A DNA stretch of 10,428 bases from Caulobacter sp. B11. GTDB lineage: Bacteria; Pseudomonadota; Alphaproteobacteria; Caulobacterales; Caulobacteraceae. A model generated the notes under the pieces. That model searched no databases and was not told where the DNA came from. It worked only from the letters and a program-made list of their open reading frames with translations. Each line of letters starts with the position of its first letter. Within the stretch, counting starts at the first letter, position 1. A program made the translations under genes and the position numbers. The stretch is taken from the NCBI RefSeq assembly GCF_002737765.1, contig NZ_PEGG01000046.1:1-10428 (forward strand), given 5' to 3'. Shown piece after piece: positions 1-7,149 of this stretch.

Positions 1-639
1 GATCCCTCGGAGCTGAAGTTCAAGGAAGGCGACAAGCTGGGCTTCCTGGTCCCGGCCGAGACCACCGACAAGCTGCTGCTGTTCACCAGCGATGGCCGGT
101 TCTTCACCCTGGGCTGCGCCGCCCTGCCGTCGGCCCGCGGCCATGGCGAGCCTGTGCGGATGATGATCGAGCTGGACGACAAGGTGAAGATCATCGACGT
201 CTTCCCCTACAAGGCCGGCCGCAAGCGCATTCTGGCCTCGAAGCTGGGCTACGGATTCCTGATGCCCGAGGAAGAAGCCCTGGCCAACCGCAAGGCCGGC
301 AAGCAGGTCCTGACCGTCGACGCCGCCGGCGCGGCCTTCTGCCTGGAAGCCACAGGCGACCAGCTGGCCGTGGTCGGCGATAACGGCAAGATCCTGGTCT
401 TCCCGCTGGAGGAGCTGCCCGAGATGTCACGCGGCAAGGGCGTCAAGCTGCAGGCCTACCGCGAGGGCGGCCTGCGCGACGCCCTGTCGTTCAACGCCGA
501 GGTCGGCGGCCACTGGATCGACTCGGCCGGTCGCCGTCGCGACTGGACCGACTGGCAGGCCTTCGTCGGGCGGCGGGCGAGTTCGGGCAAGCTGGCCCCG
601 AAGGGTTTCCCGACCTCCAAGCGGTTCAAGCCGAAATGA
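1..639 (+). CDS. parC: DNA topoisomerase IV subunit A, C-terminal part (ParC)
   Basis: Topoisomerase IV decatenates daughter chromosomes; the A subunit carries the breakage tyrosine and, at its C-terminus, a DNA-wrapping beta-pinwheel. The frame is open from base 1, so the gene begins before the window and only the last 212 residues and the TGA stop are seen. What is visible is all pinwheel: repeated blades such as DKLLLFTSDGRFFTLG (visible residues 23-38) and RKRILASKLGYGFLMPEEEA. Two GyrA-box-like basic turns are present, ARGHGEPVR (about 45-53) and SRGKGVKLQ (about 143-151). The protein ends in a basic tail rich in R, K and G. The catalytic domain lies outside the window, so ParC rather than GyrA is inferred from the degenerate boxes and the ending DWQAFVGRRASSGKLAPKGF, typical of alphaproteobacterial ParC. 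The next gene starts 7 bp after the stop. A start at ATG 154 would be an artefact of truncation. Confidence 0.9.
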   Translation, partial: DPSELKFKEGDKLGFLVPAETTDKLLLFTSDGRFFTLGCAALPSARGHGEPVRMMIELDDKVKIIDVFPYKAGRKRILASKLGYGFLMPEEEALANRKAGKQVLTVDAAGAAFCLEATGDQLAVVGDNGKILVFPLEELPEMSRGKGVKLQAYREGGLRDALSFNAEVGGHWIDSAGRRRDWTDWQAFVGRRASSGKLAPKGFPTSKRFKPK

Positions 640-646
640 GGGCGGC

Positions 647-2045
647 ATGATCCGTCTGCGCCGGACCGTCGGGGCGCTGGCCGCCCTGCTGGGCCTGACC
701 GGAGGCGCCGTCGCCCAGGCCGCGCCCCTGGTCCACGCCCACCCCGAATCCGTCGGATTCTCGTCGGCTCACCTGCATCGCCTGGACCAGACCATGCAGA
801 CCCTGGTCGACCAGGGACAGATCGCCGGCGCCGTGACCCTGCTCAGCCGGCACGGCCAGATCGCGGCGCTGCGCAGCTTCGGCAAGCTCAGCCTGGAATC
901 GGGCGAGCCGATGCCGGCTGACGCGATCTTCCGCATCCGCTCGGAGACCAAGCCGGTCACCGGCGTGGCGATGATGATCCTCTACGACCAGGGTCTCTGG
1001 AAGCTGGACGACCCGATCACCAAGTTCGTGCCCGAGTTCGCCGGCTTGCGGATCGCCAGCGGCGTCGACGCCGAGGGCCAGCCGATCCTGACGCCGGTGA
1101 CCCGTCCGCCGACCATGCGCGAGCTGATGACCCATACGGCGGGCTTCGCCTATGGCATCGCCGACGATCCGGGAAGCCAGGCCGACCAGGCCTATTTCCG
1201 GGCGGGGGTGCTGCAGTCGGCGTCGCCTGCAGGACCTGCAGCAGCAAGGTCGCGCACTGCCCCTCTACGCCCAGCCGGGCACCCTGTGGCGCTACAGCAT
1301 CGCGGCCGACATCAGGGCTATATCGTCGAGAAGCTGTCGGGCCAGCCTTTGCCGGTGTTCATGGAGGAGCGCATCTTCCAGCCCCTGGGCATGAAGGACA
1401 CCGCCTTCTGGGCGCGGCCCGAGAAGCAGCCGCGCCTGGCGGCCGTCTATGACGCCGATCCCGCCACGGGCAAACTGGTCCCGGTGGTCGAGGGGGCCTG
1501 GCGCGATGTCACCCGGCCGCCCGCCGCGCCCTCGGGCGGCGGTGGTCTTCTATCGACGGCGGCGGATTTCGCCCGCTTCGCCCAGATGATCCTCAATGGC
1601 GGCGACCTGGACGGCAAGCGGATCCTCGAACCCGAGACCGTCGCCCTGATGCGGCAGAATCATCTCCCCCGCCAGTTTTCAAGTGACGACCAACGGCACC
1701 GCCAATGTGCTGACTCCCCAGGCTCGACCCTTCCCCTTCGCCACCGGCATGGGCTACGGCCTCGACGTGGCGGTGGCCATCGATCCCTTGGCCTCGGGCG
1801 CGCCGGTCGGTCCCGGCACGATCAGCTGGGGCGGCAGCGCCGGCACCTGGTTCTGGATCGATCCGGCCAATGACCTGTTCTTCATCGGCATGATCCAGCG
1901 GCTCGGCGGCGTGGGCTCCGGCCTGGACGCCACCTCGCGCACCCTGGTCTATCAGGCCCTCGCCGAAGGCGGCCTGCAGAACGCCAGTCTGACCTCCAGC
2001 CCCGCGGCGGGCCGCAAGGCGCAATCGGCGGGTCGGTCGCCCTAG
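647..2045 (+). pseudogene. Secreted serine hydrolase, class C beta-lactamase/family VIII esterase type, broken by three single-base frameshifts
   Basis: After correction this is a roughly 465-residue exported hydrolase. It has a signal peptide (MIRLRRTVGALAALLGL, ending near AQA-AP), the nucleophile motif SETK in RSETKPVTG, the second motif as YSI in LWRYSIAAD, and the conserved block SWGGSAGTWFWIDP. The family acylates its Ser and hydrolyses esters or amides; the substrate is not predictable. Reading frame 2 carries 647 to about 1225. An extra C near 1226-1227 moves it to frame 3 (LQDLQQQGRALPLYAQPGT). A missing C at 1313/1314 (ATCAGG for ATCCAGG) returns it. An extra C in the run 1666-1670 shifts it again, to NHLPASFQVTTNGTANV and the TAG at 2043-2045. 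The intact neighbour at 2156-3463 aligns throughout and confirms each correction. The C-terminal tail is about 30 residues longer than the neighbour's. No active-site residue is lost, so sequencing error is as likely as a pseudogene. The start has a modest GAGGGCGG upstream. Confidence 0.85.
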
Positions 2046-2097
2046 GCGGCCTGGATCACTTTCCTCGGCCATTTGAGCGACCAGGGTTAGGTCCCCA

Positions 2098-2125
2098 TTG
2101 CCGCTCGGGCATTCGTCGCTAAGGT
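2098..2125 (+). promoter_or_regulatory. Possible housekeeping promoter upstream of the second hydrolase
   Basis: TTGCCG (2098-2103) and GCTAAG (2118-2123) are 14 bp apart. This resembles the Caulobacter housekeeping pattern (TTGAC-type -35, 10-14 bp, GCTANAWC-type -10). It lies in the 110-bp gap between the two hydrolase genes, the only sizeable gap in the plus-strand block. The match is imperfect and no start site is known. Confidence 0.25.
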
Positions 2126-2143
2126 GCGGTCAAACAGATGTTT

Positions 2144-2150
2144 GGAGGGG
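2144..2150 (+). promoter_or_regulatory. Ribosome binding site that decides the start of the second hydrolase
   Basis: GGAGGGG lies 5 bp before ATG 2156. The in-frame ATG at 2138 would put this Shine-Dalgarno inside the coding region and add MFGGAL before the signal peptide, so 2156 is the better start. Confidence 0.7.
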
Positions 2151-2155
2151 CGCTT

Positions 2156-3463
2156 ATGGTTCGGCGGACAATGGCGGCGGCGTTCGCCGTTCTGGCGCTT
2201 TGCGGCGCTCCGGCCTGGAGCGCGCCCAAGTCGGTGTCCCTGACGACCGCGGCGCCCGAGAGCGCCGGCTTTTCCAGTGAGCGGCTCAAGCGGTTAAACG
2301 GCGCGATGCAGGCCCTGGTCGATCAGGGTCATCTGCCCGGCGTCACCACCATGGTCGTGCGCCATGGCAAGGTCGTCGCCTTCGAGGTTCACGGCAAGAA
2401 GGGCTTCGACGGCCCGCCCATGACCCGGGACACCGTCTTCCGGATCTATTCCCAGACCAAGCCGGTGACCGGCGTCGCGATGATGCAGCTCTTTGAAGAG
2501 GGCAAGTGGCGGCTGGACGATCCGGCCAGCAAGTACGTCCCCGAATTCGCCAATCTGCGGGTCTTCAAGGGCGTCAATCCGGACGGCAGCTTCATCACCG
2601 AGGCCGCCAATCGGCCGCCGACCATGCGCGAGCTGATGAGCCATTCGGGCGGCTTCGCCTATGGCCTGGTTCCCGACAACCCCGTCGACAAGGCCTTCGT
2701 GACCAACGGCGTGCTGGGCTCGAAGACCGGCCAGGAGTTCATCGACAAGGTCGCCGCGATCCCCCTGATCGGCCAGCCGGGCGCGCAATGGAAATATAGC
2801 GCCTCGGTCGATATCCAGGGCTTCATCATCGAGAAGCTCTCGGGGATGTCGCTGGCCGACTTCATGCGCACCCGGATCTTCGAGCCGCTGAAGATGCCGG
2901 ATACGGGCTTCTACATCCCGGCCGACAAGGCCAGCCGCCTGGCCTCGCTCTATGTCTGGTCCCCCAAGGTCGCGAAGCTGGTCCCGGCCGAGGGCTTCAT
3001 GGTGCTCGACATCAGCAAGCCGCCGCCCGTGGCCTCCGGCGGCGGCGGCCTGGTGTCGACCAGCGCCGACTACGCCCGCTTCGCCCAAATGATCCTCAAT
3101 GGCGGTGAATTGGACGGCGCGCGGATCCTGTCGCCCGGCACGATCAAGCTGATGGCCGCCAACCACCTCAACGACGGCATCATGACCGGCAAGGAGGGCT
3201 CGTTCACCAACGCCCGGGGCCAGGGTTTTGGACTTGATTTCATGGTCATCACCGACCCCGCCAAGGCGGGCTCGCCGGTGGGCGAGGGCACGATCAGCTG
3301 GGGCGGCGCGGCCGGAACCTGGTTCTGGATCGACCCGAAGAACGATCTGTTCTTCTTGGGCATGATCCACATCCTCAACAAGGACGGCGATCCGGCCCTG
3401 CGCAATCTCGACGATCTCAGCCAGCAGCTGGTCTATTCGGCCTTGGTTGATCCGTCGAAATAG
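2156..3463 (+). CDS. Secreted serine hydrolase, class C beta-lactamase/family VIII esterase type
   Basis: This is a 435-residue exported hydrolase of the beta-lactamase/transpeptidase-like fold. Residues 1-22 form a signal peptide (two Arg, a hydrophobic core, likely cleavage around AWS-A). Nucleophile and general base are S99 and K102 in SQTK; the second motif is Y214-S-A. The family's conserved MSHSGGFAYG stands at about 161-170. The usual KTG is replaced by a W-G-G block (WGGAAGTWFWIDP, 382-394), as is common in family VIII esterases and EstB-like proteins. Esterase or amidase activity is therefore more likely than true beta-lactamase activity; the substrate is unknown. The upstream gene is a clear paralogue (shared GVAMM, PPTMREL, ARFAQMILNGG and SWGG segments), so the pair arose by tandem duplication. 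The redox genes begin 39 bp downstream with no terminator between, suggesting co-transcription. Confidence 0.88.
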   Translation: MVRRTMAAAFAVLALCGAPAWSAPKSVSLTTAAPESAGFSSERLKRLNGAMQALVDQGHLPGVTTMVVRHGKVVAFEVHGKKGFDGPPMTRDTVFRIYSQTKPVTGVAMMQLFEEGKWRLDDPASKYVPEFANLRVFKGVNPDGSFITEAANRPPTMRELMSHSGGFAYGLVPDNPVDKAFVTNGVLGSKTGQEFIDKVAAIPLIGQPGAQWKYSASVDIQGFIIEKLSGMSLADFMRTRIFEPLKMPDTGFYIPADKASRLASLYVWSPKVAKLVPAEGFMVLDISKPPPVASGGGGLVSTSADYARFAQMILNGGELDGARILSPGTIKLMAANHLNDGIMTGKEGSFTNARGQGFGLDFMVITDPAKAGSPVGEGTISWGGAAGTWFWIDPKNDLFFLGMIHILNKDGDPALRNLDDLSQQLVYSALVDPSK

Positions 3464-3502
3464 CCTTCGAGACCCATAGGAACACCATCCGGGGAGAGCG
3501 CC

Positions 3503-4465
3503 ATGAAGGCCGCCGTCTATTACGAAACCGGTTCGCCGGACGTGCTGCGCTATGAGGATGTCGCCGATCCCCCGTGCCATGCCTCGGGCGTGGTCATCCG
3601 GGTCGAGGCCGTCAGCATCGAGGGTGGCGACACGCTCAATCGCGGCGGCGGCGCGATGGCCGGCAGTCCGCACATCGTCGGCTATCAGGCGGCCGGCGAG
3701 ATCATCGAGGTCGGGGCCGAGGTCACCCATCTGAAGGTCGGCCAGAAGGTTGTCACCGTGAACGCCTTCGGCTCGCACGCCGAGCTGCGCTCGGTGCCCG
3801 CCCGCAACGCCTGGCCGATCCCGGCGGGGTTCGACATCCAGAAGGCCTCGGCCATTCCCGTGCCGTTCGGCACCGCGCATGAGTGCCTGTTCGGGGCCGG
3901 CCGCCTCAAGGCCGGCGAGACCGTCCTGGTCCAGGCCGGGGCCGGGGCCGTCGGCATCGCCGCCATCCAGCTGGCCAAGCGGGCCGGGGCCACGGTGATC
4001 GCCACCGCCTCCAGCGACGAACGGCTTGACCGTCTCAAGGCCTTCGGCCTGGACCACGGGATCAATTACAGCCGCGACGACGTGGTCGAGCAGGTCATGA
4101 AGCTGACCGGCGGCAAGGGCGTCGACCTGGTGGTCGATCCGGTCGGTGGCGCCACCCTCGAGGGCAGCCTGCTGTCCTTGGCCTATCGCGGCCGCGTCTC
4201 GCTGGTCGGCAATGCCGGGCGCGAACCGATGAAGGTGGATGTCTCGTCCCTGATGGGCGGCAATCGCTCGCTGACCGGGGTGTTCCTGTGGGCCGAGATC
4301 ATGACCGATCGGGTTCATGACATGATCCAGACCCTGATCGACGAGGCCGCCCGCGGCGAGCTCCAGGTCGTGATCGACAAAACCTTCCCGCTGTCGGAAG
4401 CCGCCGCCGCCCATGCCTATATCGAGAGCCGCCAGGCCGTCGGCCGCGTGCTGCTGATCCCATGA
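3503..4465 (+). CDS. Zinc-independent MDR-family oxidoreductase, NADPH:quinone reductase-like
   Basis: This is a 320-residue medium-chain dehydrogenase/reductase. The N-terminal GroES-like domain (about 1-120) opens MKAAVYYETGSPDVLRYEDV. The Rossmann domain shows the NADPH-binding loop AGAGAVG (145-151) inside VLVQAGAGAVGIAAIQLAKRAG. VDLVVDPVGG (207-216) is the usual second strand signature of quinone oxidoreductases. Only two Cys are present (25 and 128) and no Cys/His zinc ligand pattern, so it belongs to the zinc-free quinone reductase/enoyl reductase branch rather than the alcohol dehydrogenases. It probably reduces a quinone or an alpha,beta-unsaturated carbonyl compound with NADPH in the cytoplasm; the substrate is not visible. 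Shine-Dalgarno GGGGAGAG lies just before ATG 3503. The last codon overlaps the next start as ATGA, which indicates translational coupling. Confidence 0.88.
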   Translation: MKAAVYYETGSPDVLRYEDVADPPCHASGVVIRVEAVSIEGGDTLNRGGGAMAGSPHIVGYQAAGEIIEVGAEVTHLKVGQKVVTVNAFGSHAELRSVPARNAWPIPAGFDIQKASAIPVPFGTAHECLFGAGRLKAGETVLVQAGAGAVGIAAIQLAKRAGATVIATASSDERLDRLKAFGLDHGINYSRDDVVEQVMKLTGGKGVDLVVDPVGGATLEGSLLSLAYRGRVSLVGNAGREPMKVDVSSLMGGNRSLTGVFLWAEIMTDRVHDMIQTLIDEAARGELQVVIDKTFPLSEAAAAHAYIESRQAVGRVLLIP

Positions 4466-5397
4466 CCAACCGCGTCCTGGCCCATACGGGCGCCAAATAT
4501 CCGATCATCCAGGCCCCGATGGGCTGGATCGCTCGCTATCCCCTGGCCTCGGCCGTCTCTCGCGCCGGGGGGCTCGGGATCATCGAGACCTCTTCGGGCG
4601 AGACCGAGACCTGCAAGGCCGAGATCCGCAAGATGGCGGAAAGCGGCCTGCCGTTCGGGGTGAACCTGCCGATCATGTTCCTGCGCGACGACGCCATGCT
4701 GAAGTTCGTCTGCGAGAGCGGGGTCAAGTTCGTCACCACCTCGGCGGGCAGTCCGGCCAAGTTCATCGGGCCGCTGAAGGACGCCGGCATCGTGGTCTAT
4801 CACGCCGTGCCGACGGTCGACGCGGCGGTCAAATGCGCCGAGGCCGGGATCGATGGCCTGGTGGTCGAGGGCGCCGAGGGCGGTGGGTTCAAGAACCCCG
4901 AGGAGGTCTCGACCCTGGTCCTGCTGCAGGCGATCCGCGCCCGGGTCGACGTGCCGCTGGTCGCGGCTGGCGGCATCTGCGACGGACGCGGCATGGCGGC
5001 CGCCTTCGCCTTGGGAGCCGAGGCCGTCCAGATGGGCACCCGCTTCGTCAGCGCGGCCGAGAGCCCGGTGCACGAAAACTACAAGGCCGCGATCACCGGC
5101 GGCAAGGAGACCGGCACCTGGATCCTCAACAAGAAGTCCAGCCCGTGCATCCGCGCCCTGAAATCCGAGCGCACCAAGGCCATCTACGATGAAGGCCTGA
5201 TGCCGCCCGACGCCCTGAAGGGCATCCTCGGCGTCTATTTCGGCGGCGACATGGAAGCCGCGCCCGCCTTGGCTGGTCAGACCGTCGGCCTGATCGACGA
5301 GGTCAAGACGGCGCAAGCGATCATCGACGAGACCGTCGCCCAGTTCCACGATATCACCGGGCGCCTCGGCGCCCTGGCCGCCGCGCGCGGCTTCTAA
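4462..5397 (+). CDS. Nitronate monooxygenase-like FMN-dependent oxidoreductase (NMO/FabK family), active-site His replaced
   Basis: This is a 311-residue TIM-barrel flavoprotein of the nitronate monooxygenase/2-nitropropane dioxygenase family. Family marks are the N-terminal QAPMGW (17-22), AGGLG (35-39) and GVNLP (66-70). The FMN phosphate-binding segment is AAGGICDGRG (168-177) followed by GAEAVQMGTRF (185-195). Characterised members carry GGH in the loop that here reads EGAEGGGF (136-143), so the usual active-site His is Phe143. Nitronate oxidation as annotated in databases is therefore doubtful; NAD(P)H:flavin or quinone reduction, or an enoyl-reductase-like role, is possible. It overlaps the MDR gene by 4 bp (ATGA), has no evident Shine-Dalgarno of its own and is probably translated by coupling. 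The SDR gene follows 12 bp later, with its Shine-Dalgarno touching this stop codon. Confidence 0.85.
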   Translation: MTNRVLAHTGAKYPIIQAPMGWIARYPLASAVSRAGGLGIIETSSGETETCKAEIRKMAESGLPFGVNLPIMFLRDDAMLKFVCESGVKFVTTSAGSPAKFIGPLKDAGIVVYHAVPTVDAAVKCAEAGIDGLVVEGAEGGGFKNPEEVSTLVLLQAIRARVDVPLVAAGGICDGRGMAAAFALGAEAVQMGTRFVSAAESPVHENYKAAITGGKETGTWILNKKSSPCIRALKSERTKAIYDEGLMPPDALKGILGVYFGGDMEAAPALAGQTVGLIDEVKTAQAIIDETVAQFHDITGRLGALAAARGF

Positions 5398-5409
5398 AAG
5401 GATACGATC

Positions 5410-6177
5410 ATGCAGAATCTCTTCTCCCTCGAAGGCCGCGTCGCGGTCGTCACCGGCGGCTCGCGCGGCATCGGCGCGATGATCGCCAAGGGCTTCCTCG
5501 TCTATGGCGCCAAGCGCGTCTACATCACCGGCCGCAAGGCCGCCGCCTGCGACGCGGCCGCCGAGGAGCTCAGCCAATATGGCGAATGCGTTTCGCTGCC
5601 GGGCGACATCTCGACCATGGAGGGCGTCCAGGGCCTGGCCTCGCGGCTGCTGGAGCGCGAGCCCAAGCTCGACATCCTGGTCAACAACGCAGGCGCGGCC
5701 TGGGGCGCGGCCTTTGACGAGTTCCCCGAGAGCGGTTGGGACAAGGTCGTCGACCTCAACATGAAGACGCCCTTCTTCCTGACCCAGGCCCTGATGGCCC
5801 CCCTGCGGGCCGCCGCCAAGGACCACGTGGCCAAGGTGATCAACATCTGCTCGATCGACGGCCAGTCGGTGGCTAAGGAAGAGACCTATCCCTACGGCGC
5901 GTCCAAGGCCGGCTTGCTGCATCTGACCAAGCGCATGGCCCTGCGCCTGGCGCCCGAGAACATCGCCGTCAGCGCCATCGCGCCCGGCGCCTTCGCTTCC
6001 GACATGAACAAGGTCGCCCGCGACCACGCCGAGGCGGTGTCCAAGGCCATTCCCGCCGGCCGCATCGGCACGGACGAGGACATGGCCGGCACGGCGATCT
6101 TCCTGGCCTCGCGGGCCGGGGACTATGTGATGGGCTCGGCCGTCACGGTCGACGGCGGGGTCAGCTTCGCGCGCTAA
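5410..6177 (+). CDS. Short-chain dehydrogenase/reductase, RhlG-like
   Basis: This is a 255-residue classical SDR. The cofactor loop TGGSRGIG is at 15-22, D66 sits in the adenine-contact position (GDIS) and NNAG at 92-95. The catalytic tetrad is N117, S148, Y162 and K166 (YGASK). The C-terminal VTVDGGVSF is typical. The Arg in TGGSRG and GRK (41-43) after the second strand favour NADPH. Segments such as FSLEGR-VTGGSRGIG, LDILVNNAG-WGAA and SGWDKV resemble, from memory, RhlG, the NADPH-dependent beta-ketoacyl reductase of Pseudomonas, more than FabG. No rhamnosyltransferase genes are nearby, so a rhamnolipid role is not implied; a 3-oxoacyl or other ketone substrate is a reasonable guess. Shine-Dalgarno AAAGGA (5397-5402) overlaps the upstream stop. 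It is the last gene of the block before the hairpin at 6188. Confidence 0.88.
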   Translation: MQNLFSLEGRVAVVTGGSRGIGAMIAKGFLVYGAKRVYITGRKAAACDAAAEELSQYGECVSLPGDISTMEGVQGLASRLLEREPKLDILVNNAGAAWGAAFDEFPESGWDKVVDLNMKTPFFLTQALMAPLRAAAKDHVAKVINICSIDGQSVAKEETYPYGASKAGLLHLTKRMALRLAPENIAVSAIAPGAFASDMNKVARDHAEAVSKAIPAGRIGTDEDMAGTAIFLASRAGDYVMGSAVTVDGGVSFAR

Positions 6178-6187
6178 GCCTCGTTCT

Positions 6188-6219
6188 GACGGCCGGAAGG
6201 CTAAGGCTTTCCGGCCGTC
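6188..6219. terminator. Bidirectional hairpin between the converging SDR and bpt genes
   Basis: GACGGCCGGAA (6188-6198) pairs perfectly with TTCCGGCCGTC (6209-6219). One G-T and one G-C pair extend the stem to 13 bp, with loop CTAAGG (6201-6206). It starts 10 bp after the SDR stop, and its right arm encodes the last residues of Bpt, whose stop codon lies in the loop. Neither side has a T run, so termination efficiency is uncertain, but the stem is long, GC-rich and placed for both strands. Confidence 0.65.
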
Positions 6220-7049
6220 GGGAACTCGTCCAGATCCGCCGGCTCGGCGTCGCTGAGGTCCAGATCGACGCTGGGCGGGGTGATCGGCCGCGGCGGGCGA
6301 GCCCCGCGCTCACGGGCCGACATCAGGGCCCAGCCGCCCGGCTTGAGGATTTCCAGGGGCGAGAAGCGGGCCTTGTAGGCCATCTTCTCGCTGCCGGGCA
6401 CCCAATAGCCCAGATAGACAAAGGGCAGATCGATCGCGCGGGCCTGGACCAGATGGTCGAGGATCACGAACGACCCGAGGCTGCGCGAGGCCAAGGTCGG
6501 GTCATAGAAGCTGTAGACCAGCGACAAGCCATCGGCGAGGACGTCGACCAGCACGCAGGCCACGAGGTCGCCGGGGCCGTCGTCCGCCGGGCGGCGGCGA
6601 TATTCGATCAGATGGGTGCGGACCGCCGTGTCCTCGACCATCGCCACATAGTCGGGCCAGGCCATCTCGGCCATGCCGCCGTCGGCGTGGCGGGCCATCA
6701 GATAGCGACGCAGCAGTTCGAACTGCTCGAGCGTCGCCTCGGATTCCACCAGATGACGCTCAAGGTCCTGATTGCGGGCCAGGACCCGACGCTCCGAGCG
6801 CGACAGCTCATAGTCGGCGACCGGCGCGCGGGCCGACTGGCAGGCGCGGCAGGTCTCGCAAGCGGGGCGATAGGCGATGTTCTGCGACCGGCGGAAGCCG
6901 ACCTGGGTCAGGCTGTCATTGACCGTGGGGCCGTCCGAGAGCGGCAGGTGCGCGAACACCTTTCGCTCCTCACGGCCCGGGAGATAGGGGCAGGGCGTCG
7001 GCGCTGTCAGGAAGAAGCGCAGCTGTCGCGTCGGAAAATGCTGCGTCAC
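6201..7049 (-). CDS. bpt: Aspartate/glutamate leucyltransferase (bacterial N-end rule enzyme)
   Basis: Bpt transfers leucine from Leu-tRNA to proteins with N-terminal Asp or Glu, marking them for ClpS/ClpAP degradation. The 282-residue protein has the N-terminal ATE domain with the conserved cysteines C20 (CPYL), C64, C67 and C70 (CETCRAC), which bind metal or heme in relatives. It also has the C-terminal acyltransferase core: YSFYDP (179-184), SLGSF (190-194), YLGYWVPGSEKMAYK (212-226) and FSPLE. The length suits the family. The start is GTG 7049: an in-frame TGA stands three codons upstream, and the N-terminus QLRFFLTAPTPCPYLPG is conserved. No strong Shine-Dalgarno is seen. The C-terminal 30 residues are acidic and variable. 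motB ends 100 bp upstream on the same strand, so co-transcription is possible. The final codons form half of the terminator hairpin. Confidence 0.93.
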   Translation of the reverse strand: MTQHFPTRQLRFFLTAPTPCPYLPGREERKVFAHLPLSDGPTVNDSLTQVGFRRSQNIAYRPACETCRACQSARAPVADYELSRSERRVLARNQDLERHLVESEATLEQFELLRRYLMARHADGGMAEMAWPDYVAMVEDTAVRTHLIEYRRRPADDGPGDLVACVLVDVLADGLSLVYSFYDPTLASRSLGSFVILDHLVQARAIDLPFVYLGYWVPGSEKMAYKARFSPLEILKPGGWALMSARERGARPPRPITPPSVDLDLSDAEPADLDEFPTAGKP

Positions 7050-7149
7050 GGAAGCTCACAACCCCTGTTGGCGGCCCTCGGCCGATAACGGATTAGGCGA
7101 CATCCGCGCCGGTCGCGCAAGCGGGTCGGACACGTCGCGCGTCACACGG

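Noticed and set aside
1226..1314. Programmed ribosomal frameshifting in the first hydrolase
   Set aside because: The shifts are not at slippery heptamers with a downstream structure, they go both ways, and similar shifts occur in two unrelated genes.
2138..2155. Earlier ATG (2138) for the second hydrolase
   Set aside because: The Shine-Dalgarno at 2144-2150 falls inside this extension, and the signal peptide is better from 2156.
2294..4414. A 706-codon open frame on the minus strand
   Set aside because: It lies antisense to the second hydrolase and the MDR gene, both motif-complete. Its protein is an Ala/Gly/Asp/His-rich string without motifs, as expected from the third-position G/C bias of the plus-strand genes.
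4417..6027. A 536-codon open frame on the minus strand
   Set aside because: It is a shadow of the NMO-like and SDR genes for the same reason; it has no Shine-Dalgarno and no recognisable domain.
5410..6177. A rhamnolipid synthesis locus suggested by the RhlG-like SDR
   Set aside because: No rhlA, rhlB or sugar-nucleotide genes are nearby; resemblance of the reductase alone does not support the pathway.
6453..7088. A 211-codon plus-strand frame opposite bpt
   Set aside because: It is the mirror of the bpt coding bias; Bpt is unambiguous on the other strand.
7050..7149. Promoter or terminator in the 100-bp gap between motB and bpt
   Set aside because: No convincing hairpin with a T run or -35/-10 pair was found; only short GC palindromes.
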